Assembly (NCBI RefSeq): GCF_000429085.1
Contig: NZ_AUBE01000023.1
Location: forward strand, 39,148 to 103,147
Source: Streptomyces flavidovirens DSM 40150
GTDB taxonomy: Bacteria; Actinomycetota; Actinomycetes; Streptomycetales; Streptomycetaceae
Direction of reading: 5' to 3'
DNA: 64,000 bases
Shown piece after piece: positions 1 to 7,020 of this stretch (positions within the stretch are counted from its first letter, which is position 1; each line of letters begins with the position of its first letter). The notes below the pieces were generated by a model that saw only the letters and a program-made list of their open reading frames with translations, had not been told where the DNA came from and ran no database searches. Both the position numbers and the translations under genes were made by a program.

Positions 1-570
1 CTCGGTCAGGTAGCCGAGTCCGGCGAGGTGCTGGAGGATGTGGCGGGCGCGGTGCCGGGTCGTGGCCGGGTCGACGTGGGCGACGAGCCAGCGGTGGGCG
101 CTGGTGGTGGTCCAGTGGCCGCCCGCGCCGAGGATGTGGTCGTAGAGGCGGGCGGTGAGCTCGTCGAGGTGGGGAGCGGCCCCCGTGTACGGGTGCAGCC
201 ACGCGCGGGTCTCGTCGCTCGGGCAGAGCAGGCAGCCGGGGCCGCCCCAGGTCCGGAGGTGCTTGTGGGATGTCGGGCCGTGTGCGCAGGTTGCGCACGG
301 CTGGGGAGTGGACGTCGCGGCCGGGGTCGTGTCCTTCTCGCCCTGCCCGGCGGCGTCGATCGCTTCGAGTTCGAGTTGCGCCTCGACGACGCCCGCCGAC
401 ATGGGCAGCCCGTCGCGGCGCAGTATGTCGGCGACCTCGCGAAACGTCTCGGCACGGATCAGCGGAGCCGCGGCGGCCAGCACGGCGTCAGCCAGTGACT
501 CGTACGGAGCCATGAACGTGGTGGACGGGTGGTCCTTAACCGCCTGAATCGCGGCATCGCGAGCGTTCAC
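1..570 (-). CDS. Hypothetical element protein, 3' end cut off by window edge
   Basis: A reading frame stays open for 190 codons from a GTG at 570 to the first base of the window, so the C-terminus is missing. The GTG overlaps the stop of the upstream gene by four bases (GTGA), which suggests translational coupling. The visible protein is rich in Ala, Leu and Arg and has a CxxC pair plus a later Cys near residues 87-110, which might bind zinc. An internal ATG at 513 is an alternative start. I do not recognise the family; its place at the end of a coupled chain points to an element-specific function. Confidence 0.55.
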   Translation of the reverse strand, partial: MNARDAAIQAVKDHPSTTFMAPYESLADAVLAAAAPLIRAETFREVADILRRDGLPMSAGVVEAQLELEAIDAAGQGEKDTTPAATSTPQPCATCAHGPTSHKHLRTWGGPGCLLCPSDETRAWLHPYTGAAPHLDELTARLYDHILGAGGHWTTTSAHRWLVAHVDPATTRHRARHILQHLAGLGYLTE

Positions 571-944
571 GCGGCACCCGCTTCACGCTGCGACGGGACG
601 GCCTTGGGCGCAGCCAGCACCCGCAGCCGCTCCGCGAGGCGGAGAACCTGCTGCCCGTACACCGGGACCTTGCCGCCGTCGACCAGCTCGTCCAGCAGGT
701 CCTGCACCCGAGCGTCCCGCTCGTGCGTCGCACCGGAGTCGATGCCCTGGTGGCCGGCGGACCGGTCCAGCTCAGCAATGTTCACCAGGTCTGCGAGGAC
801 ACCCTCGCCATCCTCCTCGGCGGCCTGCGCCAGGGCGAGGACCAGCGTCGAGAGGTAGTGGGAGACGTCGAGGGCCACGCCGGTCGGCAGCATGTCGACG
901 GAGATGCGGAACGGCCCAGTGACGGGCGTGCGGTCAGCGTGCAT
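567..944 (-). CDS. Hypothetical element protein, 125 aa
   Basis: The protein is soluble-looking and acidic in its middle part, with no signal peptide or membrane segment. A central region (residues about 25-60) is helical, rich in Leu, Ala and Glu, and is followed by a second helical stretch around a VYGQQVLRLAERL segment. It starts at ATG 944, which lies inside the end of the tiny upstream frame (stop 934-936), and its own stop overlaps the GTG of the next gene by four bases. It is therefore one link in a translationally coupled chain. No function is assigned. Confidence 0.6.
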   Translation of the reverse strand: MHADRTPVTGPFRISVDMLPTGVALDVSHYLSTLVLALAQAAEEDGEGVLADLVNIAELDRSAGHQGIDSGATHERDARVQDLLDELVDGGKVPVYGQQVLRLAERLRVLAAPKAVPSQREAGAA

Positions 945-1017
945 CGGTGCCTCCGAGGAGCAGTTCGAGGAGCCAGAAGGCGAGGAACGCGAAGCAGGCG
1001 GCGATGAGCCAGATCAC
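934..1017 (-). CDS. Possible 27-aa single-pass membrane peptide
   Basis: A GTG at 1017 overlaps the stop of the upstream gene by four bases (GTGA). The frame runs 27 codons to a TGA at 934-936, past the ATG of the downstream gene at 944. The product is almost wholly hydrophobic (segments IWLIAACFAF and LAFWLLELLL) and would form one transmembrane helix. Exact coupling on both sides, and the way it fills an otherwise unexplained 69-base gap between two genes, argue for a real gene. Small hydrophobic peptides in phages and plasmids include holin-like, spread and toxin-type proteins; nothing here decides between these. Confidence 0.45.
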   Translation of the reverse strand: MIWLIAACFAFLAFWLLELLLGGTDAR

Positions 1018-1856
1018 GCGACACCGCCCCACCGGGCGTTCGCGTGGGCGCACGGGTTGTCGACGTGCCCGCCGTGGCACCCGCTGCGGCAGGCGGCGCA
1101 GTCCGGGCACCACTTCGACGGGCTGTCGCCGCAGACGTCGCAGGCCCCGGCCTTGTCGGGCGCCATGACGCGAGCGTGGACGTCGTCAGTGCAGGTGCAG
1201 TCCGGGGACGCCGGCCACCGGCACGGCGCCGAATGCTTCGGCTCTTCCACGGGCCACCCGAAGTGGCCGCCCGCTCCATCACTCATCTCGTGATCGCCGT
1301 TATGCCCGGCGTCAAGGTCGCAGGTGCAGCCGTGCGGACTGACGTGACGGCAGAAAGGCGGGGCAGCCTTGTCCGTCTCCGTCGCCCGATGCGCGATGGT
1401 CAGGTCGGCCTCCAGCTCCGCGACACGGGCCCGCAGGCGCCCCAGCTCACCAGCGTCACCAGCCGCCCGCATGACCTCCCACAGGCCGATCACCGCAGGG
1501 AGCCCGATGCCGAACGCTGAGCTGTCCCAGTAGCCCTTGGCGTACGCCGGGTCGGTGTGGCAGCTCGACGGCCACAGGTCACACGAGCAAGCACGCTCGT
1601 GGTAGTAGTCGTTGACCGCCCGGTCGCCCGCGTTGACCAGCGCGTCCATCTGCGCCTCGGTCAGCTCGGCGGGCTGCGCGTTCATGAGAGCGCGCAGGCC
1701 CTCCAGCTGGCCGGCCGCGCCCTCCGGCTGGAGCAGCTGCTTGCTGTGCAGTGCGTCGGCGAGGTGCGCGAACAGTTCGGCGGGCCTGCCGTTCCACTGC
1801 GTCGCAGCGGCGGCCATCGTGTTCGTCGCCGTACGGATCAGGGGCTCGCCGCTCAT
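1014..1856 (-). CDS. Hypothetical Cys/His-rich element protein, 280 aa
   Basis: The N-terminal half (about residues 15-140) is helical and includes a YAKGYWDSSAFGIGL stretch. A short coiled coil with heptad-like spacing follows near residues 135-160. The C-terminal 120 residues are packed with Cys and His (CRH, CTCD, CxxC repeats near DVCGDSPSKWCPDCAACRSGC), which suggests one or more zinc-binding knuckles. The start at 1856 overlaps the upstream stop by four bases (ATGA). Proteins of this composition are common in Streptomyces phages and integrated elements, where their role is unknown. A nucleic-acid-binding role is inference only. Confidence 0.65.
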   Translation of the reverse strand: MSGEPLIRTATNTMAAAATQWNGRPAELFAHLADALHSKQLLQPEGAAGQLEGLRALMNAQPAELTEAQMDALVNAGDRAVNDYYHERACSCDLWPSSCHTDPAYAKGYWDSSAFGIGLPAVIGLWEVMRAAGDAGELGRLRARVAELEADLTIAHRATETDKAAPPFCRHVSPHGCTCDLDAGHNGDHEMSDGAGGHFGWPVEEPKHSAPCRWPASPDCTCTDDVHARVMAPDKAGACDVCGDSPSKWCPDCAACRSGCHGGHVDNPCAHANARWGGVA

Positions 1857-2218
1857 GCCGACACCTCCGCAGCGTCAGCAGCCTCGACGGCGGACACCAG
1901 CGCCCACGCGGTGACCTTCACCCCGCGCACCAGTTCCCCACTGGCCTCCGTGAACTGGTCACCGCTCCCGTGCGTCCTGGTGTCGACGGTCATCGACTGC
2001 TCGTCCGCGAACACGGCGACGGCGGCGGGGTCCTGGTGGAAGTAGAACTGGATGCTCGGCTCGTCGGGCGCGAAGTCGGGGCACTGGATCGTGAAGTTGG
2101 TGGGGATGACGGTGCTTTCGCTGAGGATGGTCTCCGCCAGCGCCAGCGCGGTCATGTAGTTCATGCGCCGGGTCAGGCTGCTGTCCGGCATGGCCGGAGC
2201 GGTAAGGTCGATGGTCAC
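1853..2218 (-). CDS. Hypothetical element protein, 121 aa
   Basis: Small acidic protein without a signal peptide or transmembrane helix. Residues about 40-100 look like a mixed alpha/beta fold (TNFTIQCPDF, IQFYFHQDP, AVAVFADEQSM) and the end is an Ala-rich helix. The start at ATG 2218 follows an 87-base gap after the previous gene, and its stop overlaps the next start by four bases. It therefore begins the tightly coupled part of the chain. I do not recognise a family. Confidence 0.6.
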   Translation of the reverse strand: MTIDLTAPAMPDSSLTRRMNYMTALALAETILSESTVIPTNFTIQCPDFAPDEPSIQFYFHQDPAAVAVFADEQSMTVDTRTHGSGDQFTEASGELVRGVKVTAWALVSAVEAADAAEVSA

Positions 2219-2305
2219 GGTGTCCTCGTTTCTCGTGTGGATGAGGTGCCGAGGGGTCGCGTACGGACGGGCTAGGTCCGGGGCGGCCCCGCTTTACGTG
2301 GTGGG

Positions 2306-2629
2306 TCAGGCGACGGCGCCGGCCTTGAAGGCAGCGAGTTCGGCGGCCTGCTGCCGGCGCTTCGCTTCCTTCGCGGCCTGGCCCTTGATGCGGCGGGCCT
2401 GCGCCGAGCGGAGCGCCAGTTCGGTGTAGTGCGCCTTGCGGAGCGACTCCGCGACGGCCTTGATCTGCTCGTCGCTGGCGTCCGGGTGCAGCTCGCGGGC
2501 CTTGGCGATGAACCGCGTGAAGTGGCTGGCCTTACGGGCGGCGGCGGTACGGCTCGCCCTGTCGGGGGTGGCGGCCCAGCTCTTGTGCGCGGCGAGGCGC
2601 ATTTGCATCGACCGCTCGCTGGTGCTCAT
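2306..2629 (-). CDS. Hypothetical element protein, 107 aa, helical and basic
   Basis: I chose ATG 2629 because a purine-rich GAAAGGA lies about eight bases upstream; a longer frame from 2683 has no such site. The protein is highly basic and helical, with repeated Ala, Arg and Lys (for instance ALRSAQARRIKGQAAKEAK near the end), which would suit nucleic-acid binding. Its first 98 bases overlap the 3' end of the XRE-type gene upstream in another frame. It lies in the same minus-strand transcription unit as the other small genes. Function unknown. Confidence 0.55.
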   Translation of the reverse strand: MSTSERSMQMRLAAHKSWAATPDRASRTAAARKASHFTRFIAKARELHPDASDEQIKAVAESLRKAHYTELALRSAQARRIKGQAAKEAKRRQQAAELAAFKAGAVA

Positions 2630-2906
2630 GCGTCGTGTCCTTTCGAGAGGCGCCCACGCCCATGGGCGTGGGCAGTGGCTCAAAAAAGAGAGCGCCTTGG
2701 TGGACGCCGAGCGTGGCGGCTATCCGTCGTGCCACTGCGGGCTCCACCGTTGCGCGCTCTCCGCTGAGTAGCGCGGAGATCTTCTGTTTGGAAACTCCGA
2801 CCCGCCCTGCCAGTTGCTGACCGGTGATGCTTTCCCCTCCGGGCGCCCATTGCATGAGCCCTCGCAAGAGGTGCGGGTCGGTCAGGCGAAGTCTGGCAGG
2901 GGTCAT
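2532..2906 (-). CDS. XRE-family helix-turn-helix regulator of the left element
   Basis: Start chosen at ATG 2906 with GGAGGC upstream. Residues about 25-70 form a Cro/C1-type helix-turn-helix: GQQLAGRVGVSKQKISALLSGE is typical of the two recognition helices. The segment up to LFFEPLPTPMGV resembles short Streptomyces XRE proteins. The remaining 30 or so residues, basic and without recognisable structure, overlap the next gene and may be a read-on extension. It is transcribed divergently from the regulator at 3156, and the shared upstream region carries operator-like repeats. It is the likely controller of the minus-strand chain and perhaps of int. Confidence 0.7.
   Translation of the reverse strand: MTPARLRLTDPHLLRGLMQWAPGGESITGQQLAGRVGVSKQKISALLSGERATVEPAVARRIAATLGVHQGALFFEPLPTPMGVGASRKDTTHEHQRAVDANAPRRAQELGRHPRQGEPYRRRP
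2652..2673. repeat. 22-bp perfect palindrome inside the XRE 3' end
   Basis: Two 11-base arms, each reading GCCCACGCCCA on its own strand, meet without a spacer. The palindrome codes for the PTPMGVGA part of the XRE protein and sits just upstream of the next gene's start at 2629. It could be a hairpin that attenuates transcription or a protein-binding site. There is no T-run after it, so a simple terminator is less likely. Confidence 0.6.
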
Positions 2907-2925
2907 CGGTGCCTCCGTCGTGCTG

Positions 2926-3056
2926 CCCACGTTCGTGGACAGCTCCACTAAAGCACATCGCTTAAGCGGTGTCCACGATCGTGGGCATGTTTCCTTTCGG
3001 TCAACAAATGGCCTAGGCCACGCCTGCCTCTACTAAGGTGCCCCTGATCGTGGACA
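2926..3056. promoter_or_regulatory. Divergent control region with three operator-like repeats
   Basis: Between the two divergent regulators, sequences related to TGTCCACGATCGTGGGC occur at 2926-2941 and 2970-2987, and a half-conserved copy ending ATCGTGGACA occurs at 3041-3056. The middle copy contains a perfect 12-base palindrome (CCACGATCGTGG, 2973-2984). A second motif, AAGCACATCGCTTA (about 2952-2965), and a palindrome TGGCCTAGGCCA (3009-3020) lie in the same stretch. Both main motifs recur in front of the integrase gene (4919-4970), which implies one regulator acting at both places. Confidence 0.65.
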
Positions 3057-3155
3057 ATGACTGACGACAGTAAAAGGTTGTACGCCTTGACCTGGGAATT
3101 CTGGGTCAGTACCGGCCGGAAGGTGTGGACTGTGACGCCCAGGGAGGCGGTAGTG

Positions 3156-3530
3156 ATGCCAGAGCAACGGGATGCGCTGACCGAATTGATCTGTCAGCAC
3201 GTGGGCACCGGGAAGCGCTGGTCCACACGCACCTTTGCCGAAGTCGCCGTGGACCCCGCCACTGGGTGGGCGCCGAGCAAGTCGCTCGTCGGGAAGATCG
3301 TCAAGGGCCAGTCCTACGACATCACGCCAGAGCTGGTGTCCGCCGTCGCCGTCGGCCTCGGCCTGCCGCGCGAGGTGGTCGCCGCTGCTGCCCACTTCCA
3401 GGTCATCGGATACACCGCGTCCGAGCTGGCCGGCGAGGCGCCCGCGACGGTGCTGCATGAGATCGGCCAGCGTCCGGAGAATATGCCCAAGTCCCGTGCC
3501 GTGGCCGAGCGTTGGGCCTCCGAGGAGTAG
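3156..3530 (+). CDS. Small helix-turn-helix regulator, 124 aa
   Basis: Start placed at ATG 3156 because AGGGAGGCGG lies directly upstream; a longer frame from 3057 would begin inside an operator copy. Residues about 25-85 resemble the helix-turn-helix part of phage-type repressors: STRTFAEVAV, then PSKSLVGKIVKGQSYDITPELVSAVAVGLGL, where SKSLVGKIVKGQ looks like the recognition helix and wing. The gene is divergent from the XRE gene and is the only clear plus-strand gene in this element besides a small one at 3729. A role in maintaining integration or controlling int is likely but inferred. Confidence 0.65.
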   Translation: MPEQRDALTELICQHVGTGKRWSTRTFAEVAVDPATGWAPSKSLVGKIVKGQSYDITPELVSAVAVGLGLPREVVAAAAHFQVIGYTASELAGEAPATVLHEIGQRPENMPKSRAVAERWASEE

Positions 3531-3728
3531 TACATCGGGCGGCGTGGGGTAGCTGAATCTTGGACACTCGGGGGGTGCAGGCTTTATCTCTGAAGTGTCA
3601 CAATGCGGAATGGGCCTTCGCCATTCTGCCTGCAACCTGCACGGATGGCCTCTGTAGTCGTATGGTTACAGCACCTCGCGCGATACGAACGCGTGTGCGA
3701 TCTGGCATGCGGCGGGACAGGGGGTCAT

Positions 3729-3914
3729 GTGACGGATGTCCAGATGGAGCGGGCCGAGCTGGATGGCGGGATACCCGTGATGTACCGGGACTACGGTCAC
3801 CGTGTCCGTATGGCTTACGACCCCGCACAGATCGACGAAGCCGCGGCCATCGCACTCCTATGCGTGCGCGTACCGCGGCTCGTCAACAGCCTCGAACTTA
3901 TCCGTCGCCACTGA
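3729..3914 (+). CDS. Hypothetical 61-aa protein
   Basis: A GTG at 3729 preceded by AGGGGGTC begins a 61-codon frame ending just before the integrase gene, which converges on it. The product is a small mixed protein with motifs VMYRDYGHRVRMAYDP and an Ala/Leu-rich helix. The frame could start upstream at 3603, but that region lacks coding character. Unknown family; moderate support only. Confidence 0.4.
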   Translation: MTDVQMERAELDGGIPVMYRDYGHRVRMAYDPAQIDEAAAIALLCVRVPRLVNSLELIRRH

Positions 3915-3930
3915 GCCCGACGGCGGCCGG

Positions 3931-4914
3931 CTACTTCAGCCGGTCGCCGGGGCTCAGCCTCGCGTGAGCCGCCTTCGCCCGCTCGGCGCCCGCAGACGAG
4001 GCGTACCGGGACAGCATCTGCCGGGACTTCCACCCCGTGATCCGCATCAGATCGTCCTCATTCCCGCCGCCGACCTTCCACTGGTGAGCGAACGTGTGCC
4101 GGAACTGGTGCGGGTGGATGGGCGGGATGCCGGCCTCGGCGCACCGGCGCTTGAGCATCGTCCCCACGCCCCAGATGGTCAGCCGCTGGCCTCGGTTGCG
4201 GTCCCCCCACCAGAGCCACATGTCGTCGTCCAATGGCTTCCCCTTGTGCTTGGCTGCGGCCCTCAGGTACCGGTCGAGGGCGGTCGCGGTCGCGCGGCCG
4301 AACGGGACGCTACGGACCTTGTTGGCCTTGCCGAGCACCTGGAGGACCATCAGGTCCAGGTCGAGATCGGCAACCCTGCGGTCGGTCGCTTCGCTCAGCC
4401 GCACCCCGGTGTCGAGGAACAGCATGAGGAGCGCCGTGTCGCGCCGGTCCGCGTAGGTCTTGCCCTTGCACGTCTTGAACAGCTTGGCGAGATCGCCGTC
4501 GCTGATGACTGGCACCTCTACTTCGCCGGGGTGGGGCGCTTTCATCGTGCGCATGGGGGAGCGGTCCAACTCCTCCTCATTGACCAACCAGTTGAACATC
4601 GTTTTCAAGCTGCGGAAGTGCTGGTTCGCATTGCTCGCCGACGTCCTCTTGATGGTGGCGGTGATGTACGCCTCTACATGCTCGCGGTGGATCTCCTCGA
4701 TGGTGGTCGGGGCCTGCTTGCCCTCGTTCCCGTCGTCGTCGATGGCCGGCCGGTAGCCGTTCTCCTCGTCGAGGAGGAAGGCCGTGAACGCTTTCGCGGC
4801 CTGGCCGTAGATGCGGATGGTGTTGTCCGAGAGGTGCTGAGACTTGAGTGCGCGCAGCCATGAGGCGCACATCGGCCCGAGGTTGTACCGCGTCGATGTC
4901 ATGCGCTCCACCAT
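3931..4914 (-). CDS. int: Tyrosine recombinase (integrase) of the tRNA-Arg element
   Basis: This enzyme would integrate and excise the element by site-specific recombination. Counting from ATG 4914, residues about 10-115 form the SAM-like core-binding domain (LSDNTIRIYGQAAKAFTAFL). Residues about 150-310 form the catalytic domain: the first Arg is in GVRLSE, the Lys is in GKANKVR, HQFRH supplies the His/Arg pair, Trp replaces the second His in GWKS, and the nucleophile Tyr is in LSRYAS. Upstream GTG 4923 and downstream ATG 4902 are alternative starts. The start region overlaps an operator-like repeat, so repression by the element's own regulator is plausible. No excisionase gene is visible nearby. 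Confidence 0.9.
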   Translation of the reverse strand: MVERMTSTRYNLGPMCASWLRALKSQHLSDNTIRIYGQAAKAFTAFLLDEENGYRPAIDDDGNEGKQAPTTIEEIHREHVEAYITATIKRTSASNANQHFRSLKTMFNWLVNEEELDRSPMRTMKAPHPGEVEVPVISDGDLAKLFKTCKGKTYADRRDTALLMLFLDTGVRLSEATDRRVADLDLDLMVLQVLGKANKVRSVPFGRATATALDRYLRAAAKHKGKPLDDDMWLWWGDRNRGQRLTIWGVGTMLKRRCAEAGIPPIHPHQFRHTFAHQWKVGGGNEDDLMRITGWKSRQMLSRYASSAGAERAKAAHARLSPGDRLK

Positions 4915-4918
4915 GCTG

Positions 4919-4970
4919 CCCACTATCGTGGACAGTCAAGGCGCTTGGCGCATAAGCGATGTGCTTGGGG
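4919..4970 (-). promoter_or_regulatory. Operator-like repeats at the integrase start
   Basis: 4919-4934 carries the same 16-base palindrome-like element (core CCACTATCGTGG) as the divergent control region at 2926-3056, flanked by matching bases on both sides. About 20 bases further upstream, TAAGCGATGTGCTT (4953-4966) repeats, in inverted sense, the second motif found at 2952-2965. TTGACT lies between the two motifs and may be a -35 box. The arrangement suggests that the element regulator controls int directly. Confidence 0.6.
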
Positions 4971-4983
4971 CGAGAAAAGGAAA

Positions 4984-5005
4984 TGACCAGCGTTTCCGCT
5001 GGTCA
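4984..5005 (-). terminator. Terminator of the tRNA-Arg gene
   Basis: A perfect 9-bp stem (TGACCAGCG with CGCTGGTCA) and a 4-base loop lie 11 bases beyond the tRNA 3' end. On the minus strand it is followed by TTTCCTTTT. This is a canonical intrinsic terminator for the tRNA transcript, and it lies on the element side of the junction, between the tRNA and int. Confidence 0.7.
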
Positions 5006-5016
5006 GGATGTGTAAG

Positions 5017-5089
5017 CGCCCCCGGCAGGACTCGAACCTGCGGCCAAGCGCTTAGAAGGCGCCTGCTCTATCCACTGAGCTACGGGGGC
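5017..5089 (-). tRNA. tRNA-Arg, anticodon UCU
   Basis: On the minus strand a full 73-base cloverleaf can be drawn. The acceptor stem is GCCCCCG with CGGGGGC and the discriminator base is G. The D arm has AGCTCAGTGGATAGAGC, the anticodon stem is GGCGC/GCGCT around loop CTTCTAA, and the T arm has GGTTCGAGTCC. The anticodon TCT reads AGA. CCA is not encoded. The 3' end faces the integrase, so this gene is the probable attachment site of the left element. Confidence 0.95.
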
Positions 5090-5400
5090 CGGATCATGGC
5101 CTCGGTGGCCTGGAACCCCAGGGCTGTGAGAGTCCTGGGCCTTGCCGGGGACAAGGATAGGGCTCCGAGGGCCTTGGGCCGGTTGCTTCACCTGCGTGGC
5201 ACGATGTGGAGGTTCAGTGAAGCGAACCTGATAATCGCAGGCGAGTGCGAATCGCGCACCGCTTTTGGCGTCTCGCGCCTCGGGTGTTGTGCACTCGTTA
5301 TGCCTGCGCCCCACTCGTACCGTCTGTCCCTCACCGCCAATCGGCGCGCAGAGGTGCCTTTAAGCTTCTAAAAGGCTTCAAAATTGGGCATTCTTCGCAT
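5090..5400. other. Intergenic region between tRNA-Arg and dynA
   Basis: About 310 bases with no convincing gene. The part next to the tRNA should hold its minus-strand promoter. The part before dynA is unusually A/T-rich for this genome (the stretch around 5360-5400), which would suit a promoter for the dynAB-ssbB genes, but I cannot name exact -10 and -35 boxes. Confidence 0.5.
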
Positions 5401-7020
5401 GTGGTGACCTTGGACGCACGGCCTCAGCTGATCGACGCACTCTCCGCCCTGCGCGACCGTGTCGCCGCCGTGCGCCTCCCGCTCCCGCTACCGGGGGCTC
5501 CACGCGCCCGGCAGGCCCGGGTCGAGCTGCTGGCGCAGCTCGACGACTATCTGCTGCCCCGGCTGAAACAGCCCGAAGCGCCGCTGCTCGCCGTCATCGG
5601 CGGGTCGACCGGGGCCGGCAAGTCCACCCTCGTCAACTCCCTGGTCGGCCGGAGGGTGAGCGAGGCCGGCGTGCTGCGGCCCACCACGCGGACGCCCGTG
5701 CTCGTGTGCCACCCGGACGATCACCACTGGTTCGCGAACCTGCGCGTACTGCCGCAGCTCACCCGCGTATGGCTGCCACGGCAGGACGGGGAGGAAGAGG
5801 GCGCGGAAGTGCCGCTGGAGGCGGGCAAGGGCGCCGACGGCGGCGACACGCTGCGGGTCGAGACCGTCGGGACGCTGCCGCGCGGGCTCGCCCTCCTCGA
5901 CGCTCCCGACATCGACTCGCTCATCACGGGGAACCGCGTGCTCGCCGCCGAGCTCCTCTGCGCCGCCGACGTCTGGGTGATGGTGACGACGGCTTCCCGG
6001 TACGCCGATGCCGTGCCGTGGCACCTGCTGCGTACGGCGAAGGAGTACGACGCCACCCTCGTCACCGTCCTCGACCGGGTGCCCCACCAGGTGATCGGCG
6101 AGGTGTCGCAGCAGTACGCCGCGCTGCTCACCAAGGCCGGGCTCGGCGACGTACCCCGGTTCACCATCCCCGAGCTGCCCGAATCCGCTGGGGGCGGAAC
6201 CGGACTGCTGCCCTCCACCGCCGTCGAGCCACTGCGGGCCTGGCTGGCGCACCGGGTGCACGACTCGGCGGCCCGCCAGCAGACCGTCGCCCGTACCGCG
6301 AGCGGCGTCATCAAGTCGCTCAACGCCCGGATGCCCGAGCTCGCCGGGGCCGTCGCCGCGCAGTACGCCGCCTCCGTACGGCTGAGCGCGGACGTCGAGG
6401 AGGCGTACGAGAGGGAGGGCGCGCGGGTACGCAGCAGGCTCCGGCGCGGCGCGGTCCTGTCCGGGGACGCGCTCACCCGCTGGCGCGGCTATCCGCTGGA
6501 CAGTTCCGCGGGTGAGCTCCTCGACTCGCTCGTCGCGAGCCTGACCGCGCTGCTGCAGTGCGCCGTCGCCGCCGCCGACGAACGCGTCCACGAGGCATGG
6601 CGGCGGGAGCCCGCCGCGGGCGCGGTGGCGTTCGGCATCCCCGACCGGGAGGCGGGCGAGCGGATCGCGATGGCCGCACGGCGCTGGCGCCGGGTGCTCG
6701 AAGAGCTTGCCGAGGAGGAGGTACGGGACCTTGAGCGGCCGCCCGCGCCCGACGCCGAGACCGTCGCCGCCCTGCTCGCCGCCGCGCTGCTGGGCGGCCG
6801 CCGTGCGCGCACCGCCGGGGAACGGCTGGCCGAGCGGATCGGCGCCATCGCCGCGACCCGGCTGCGCGACAAGGGCGGGGAGCTGCTCACGACGTACATC
6901 GACCGCGTACTCAATGCCGAGAGGGACCGGCGGCTCGCGCCGCTCGACGCCCTCGAAGTGACCCCGGAGCCGCAGGCCGCGCTGATCGCCGCGCTCTCCG
7001 TGCTGCAGAAGGAGAAGTGA
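5401..7020 (+). CDS. dynA: Dynamin-like GTPase DynA
   Basis: Member of the bacterial dynamin-like pair that stabilises FtsZ rings in sporulation septa of Streptomyces (known for S. venezuelae DynA/DynB). From GTG 5401 the protein has 539 residues. The P-loop GGSTGAGKST lies near residue 65, a switch-type LLDAPDIDS near residue 165, and the rest is Arg/Ala-rich and helical with no clear membrane segment. GTG 5404 is equally possible; no strong ribosome site precedes either. The stop overlaps the dynB start by four bases (GTGA), so the two are coupled. The name rests on gene order, paired GTPases and the two membrane helices in the partner. Confidence 0.8.
   Translation: MVTLDARPQLIDALSALRDRVAAVRLPLPLPGAPRARQARVELLAQLDDYLLPRLKQPEAPLLAVIGGSTGAGKSTLVNSLVGRRVSEAGVLRPTTRTPVLVCHPDDHHWFANLRVLPQLTRVWLPRQDGEEEGAEVPLEAGKGADGGDTLRVETVGTLPRGLALLDAPDIDSLITGNRVLAAELLCAADVWVMVTTASRYADAVPWHLLRTAKEYDATLVTVLDRVPHQVIGEVSQQYAALLTKAGLGDVPRFTIPELPESAGGGTGLLPSTAVEPLRAWLAHRVHDSAARQQTVARTASGVIKSLNARMPELAGAVAAQYAASVRLSADVEEAYEREGARVRSRLRRGAVLSGDALTRWRGYPLDSSAGELLDSLVASLTALLQCAVAAADERVHEAWRREPAAGAVAFGIPDREAGERIAMAARRWRRVLEELAEEEVRDLERPPAPDAETVAALLAAALLGGRRARTAGERLAERIGAIAATRLRDKGGELLTTYIDRVLNAERDRRLAPLDALEVTPEPQAALIAALSVLQKEK

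Larger units (their letters stand above)
1..5016. mobile_element. Integrated element next to tRNA-Arg, partial
   Basis: The stretch holds a tyrosine integrase, two divergent small regulators and a chain of short overlapping minus-strand genes with no recognisable housekeeping role. It ends exactly at the 3' end of a tRNA-Arg gene, a classic attachment site for integrases of this kind. Only the integrase-proximal end is present; the other attachment site and any replication or transfer genes lie to the left of the window. Whether this is a prophage or a conjugative element cannot be told from this part. The end at 5016 is the tRNA boundary; the true crossover probably lies inside the tRNA 3' half. 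Confidence 0.7.

Noticed and set aside
3802..4863. A 353-codon plus-strand frame opposite the integrase
   Set aside because: The minus strand encodes a complete tyrosine recombinase with all catalytic residues; the plus frame has no motif.
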